Positions 61,461 to 64,000 of a stretch of DNA of 64,000 nucleotides are shown one piece after another. The notes beneath the pieces were generated by a model. It searched no databases. It saw only the letters and a list, made by a program, of their open reading frames with translations, and was not told where the DNA came from. This stretch comes from Ophthalmolycus amberensis. Its lineage: Eukaryota > Chordata > Actinopteri > Perciformes > Zoarcidae. The DNA lies in NCBI GenBank assembly GCA_024529925.1, contig JAFEUB010001103.1, positions 649,001 to 713,000 on the forward strand, read 5' to 3'. Position 1 is the first letter of the stretch. Each line of letters begins with the position of its first letter. The position numbers and the translations under genes were made by a program.

Positions 61461-62346
61461 ACTGTAGTATAGCCTACAGTGAAATGAAATGAAATATATA
61501 AGTTAAGTAAAAATGCTGCCAAGTGGTATTCATACAAACAACCAAACTAACCAAAACATTGACACTTCAACTGTATAAGAACATTATGGTTTGACGTAGT
61601 TAATACTAGTGAATAACATCCAGTGAAGATCAGTTGAAATGAACATATTGCATGGTGTCAGTGAAGGTTTACGTGAGGTCATCATCACAGGACAGGGAGA
61701 CGGGTTATATGGGCCATATATTCATTCCCTGCCATTCAAGAAAGATGTAATCGATTAGCCTACGTGTGTCCTTTAAATCACAGCAGGGACTTCCAACCCG
61801 TCTTCGTGGAGACAGTTATGCATTATAGAGTTAGTTTTATTACTTTCAAATTACTTTGATGAACCCACTGAAATGGCTTTTCTTGAAAAAGAAAATGGGG
61901 AAAAAAGTACATTAGCCGTCCATCAATTTTGTGAGGTGGGTGATGACACATTCGACTAAAATGTTTCTTTCTTTCTTTTTTTCTCTTTTCCCTCAATTAA
62001 CTCGACATAATGTTCCCACTTCCGCAAGGAGATGATTAAACGGAGAAACGTCGCGGCTTTCTTCCTCTTTTTATTTCTCTCCCCGTGTTGGTATTCAGTC
62101 ACGGTGTCGGCCTTTTTACCAGCTCAGGAGGGATTTACTCGGCACATACCACAGCACAGTATTCGGATGGAGCTGCAGACTCTGACTCTGAAAAGACTCG
62201 TGAAAGGTCACTGTCTTTGCCATACACGAATAAGTCATCATGCAACCTTGTAACTCAGTGTATATGCTATAGTTACATCACTTTTATTTCCTGTACATTA
62301 CCAGCCTTAATCTCTCACTCGCCCTAATTCACAGGCTTGAATACAT

Positions 62347-62377
<31 letters not shown>

Positions 62378-62380
62378 CAC
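62347..62380. repeat. (CA)n microsatellite
   Basis: CA repeat with one GC interruption. Confidence 0.93.
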
Positions 62381-62636
62381 TAACTCACGTACTAAACAGA
62401 GAGGTGTGTTTTGAGGAGACAGGGCACTGTGACCTTGCCTTAGGGATGATGACAAAGTGAAACTCAGCCTTCTCATGTGTGTTAGTTTGTGTGTGTGTTC
62501 CTAATGACCACTGCTTAAGGGGGAGATGAGGGGAGATGGGCCATGCAGCAGGGCAAAGGGGGACAGTGAAATGGGTCCATCGATCATTCTCCCGATCACC
62601 TAAACAATGTCGCACCGCACATTCATCTCCCTGTGT

Positions 62637-62655
62637 CCCCCCCCCCCCCCCCCCC
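62637..62655. repeat. C homopolymer, 19 bases
   Basis: Nineteen consecutive C, followed by TCCCCC. Confidence 0.9.
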
Positions 62656-63740
62656 TCCCCCGTCTGTCTCTGTCTCACTATTTGTCTCTCGTATTGACAC
62701 ACATTGTGATTCTCACCTCTTGTCTCTCTCACATTTTTCTGTGTGTGTGTGTGTGTGCGTGCGTTCAGACTGATGGTGCAGTGATGGCACTGGCCGAATG
62801 CCAGCCCTTGCACAGTTCCATTAGCATTGCGAAGGCTGGCCGTAGATTGCTATTGATTGACTCTGGCCTCTATTCATAGGCTGTTGAGCCAGAAGCGCGC
62901 ACACGCACGGACACACTAGAGTGCACTACAATGAGTCTGGAGTATTCTGAAACCAGACGTAAGTGTTTGAGGAGTTCAGATTTGTGTCCGGGCTTCATGT
63001 GAGTAATGAGGAGGATTCCGTTGTATCCCTTCGACTTCTGATTAAGTACTTTTCCATTTCAAAAGGAAACATGAGTGTGTTATGCAAGGGTGTTCTGAGA
63101 TGACTCACTGACTTCTGTGCTAAGTCTGCTTCGGAGAGATTAAAAACAAAAAGTAGCATCAGAGACGTGTGATTGGTTGTTGGACCGGGCCTGTGCGCTC
63201 TTGTTGGCTTTGACGGGGACTCGAGGACGCCAAGCGTGTCGATGGCTGAGCTTTGGATTTTAAACAAATCAATGGCAAGTGACTGGACCCCGGAGCCACT
63301 TCTTAATGAGAGCCACTGCTCAGAGATCTCCATCCTCCGCTCCGTCTCTACTCGTCCCTCGACTCGCCCGCTGCTCTGCCTCCATCTCTCACTCTGTTTT
63401 TTATTTTCCATCGCTCTCATTTCTCCCACCTTTCGCCTTTTTATTTATTTTTTTCGCCCACCAGAGAACACGTACACATATACGCCTCAAACCCATCCTC
63501 TATATGCCTCTGGTTTATTTTAATCCTTGGGATATTCTTAGACAGCCCAGTGTCGGACCCCGTGGTGACAGTCCGCTGTGTGCTTGTCCAATCTGTGTCA
63601 CAGCAGGGAAAACATGTACTTCAACACCATGTCGATGTAAAACGTGTCACTTGATAATAATAATTCACTATTTGCAGAAAAATGTGCTGTACGTGCAGGT
63701 GTGTGCAATCCCTCCGACATCTGCATCTATTGTTTAGCAT

Positions 63741-63793
63741 TGTGTGTGTGTGTGCGTGTGTGTGTGTGTGTGCGCGTGTGTGTGTGTGTGTGC
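63741..63793. repeat. (TG)n microsatellite with GC interruptions
   Basis: TG-rich tract with three GC interruptions. Confidence 0.93.
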
Positions 63794-64000
63794 GTGAACA
63801 CGTTGAGGGGATTAACGATGTAATGCAGGATTATCCAGCAGTTAGACTTCCCACTTCTTCTGCCGAGGAGGAGATGGAGAGAGGCCTATAGGATGGAGAG
63901 GGAGAGTGATGAAACGGTTAAAGGGAGGTGGAGGAGTAGGAGGAGGGTTTATTGATATTGCATAATTCATACACGTATTGAAGGGATTTTACGTGTGGAA

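Larger units (their letters stand above)
55461..64000 (+). other. tenm2: Long tenm2 intron, right part
   Basis: About 8.5 kb after the candidate alternative first exon, running off the window with no further tenm2 exon recognised. Contents are GT/CA/CT/GA microsatellites, a long imperfect hairpin at 57.65-57.78 kb, a hAT-like fragment with degenerate short repeats at 61.0-61.5 kb and several pyrimidine-rich tracts. Confidence 0.65.

Overview
This window looks like a piece of a ray-finned fish chromosome, most likely a percomorph teleost. It has a dense load of CA/GT, CT/GA and TA microsatellites, several repeat families common in spiny-rayed fishes, compact DNA transposons with intact target-site duplications, and a few short coding exons in tens of kilobases of non-coding DNA. 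No bacterial-type gene, tRNA, rRNA or CRISPR array was seen.

The only protein-coding gene I can recognise is the 5' part of a teneurin-2 gene (tenm2) on the + strand. The first canonical coding exon (ATG at 9335, donor at 9561) and the second (24161-24454) encode the start of the cytoplasmic teneurin N-terminal domain. A 51-nt exon at 32676-32726 has strong splice sites and the same 1-1 phase, and reads as an optional insert of 17 acidic codons. At about 54.6-55.46 kb a purine-rich, CpG-containing leader ends in a short ATG exon (55409-55460) with a strong donor, also in phase 1. It looks like an internal promoter for a teneurin with a shorter cytoplasmic tail. Every supported or candidate coding exon here leaves the frame at phase 1, so any exon choice keeps the downstream protein in frame. 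The transmembrane and extracellular exons lie beyond 64 kb.

Layout: 1-9202 is 5' flank or first intron, with a PIF/Harbinger-type element at 909-1493, an inverted-repeat element at 3130-3580 and a percomorph repeat at about 7279-7447. 9203-9560 is the ATG exon. 9561-24160 is intron, with a CpG-rich block just before exon 2. 24455-32675 is intron with a nested repeat cluster (hAT element 27079-27699, second PIF/Harbinger copy 27773-28523). 32727-54600 is a long intron with old repeats, a 146-bp CT tract, a 592-bp TA-rich tandem array and a hAT relic with BED-finger remnants (43559-44816). 55461-64000 is intron with a long hairpin at 57652-57778 and a degenerate hAT-like stretch near 61 kb.

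Gene identity rests on residue-level recognition of the teneurin-2 N-terminus. Transposon classes rest on terminal inverted repeats and duplicated target sites read directly from the sequence. The alternative exons and regulatory elements are inferences that need transcript or alignment data.
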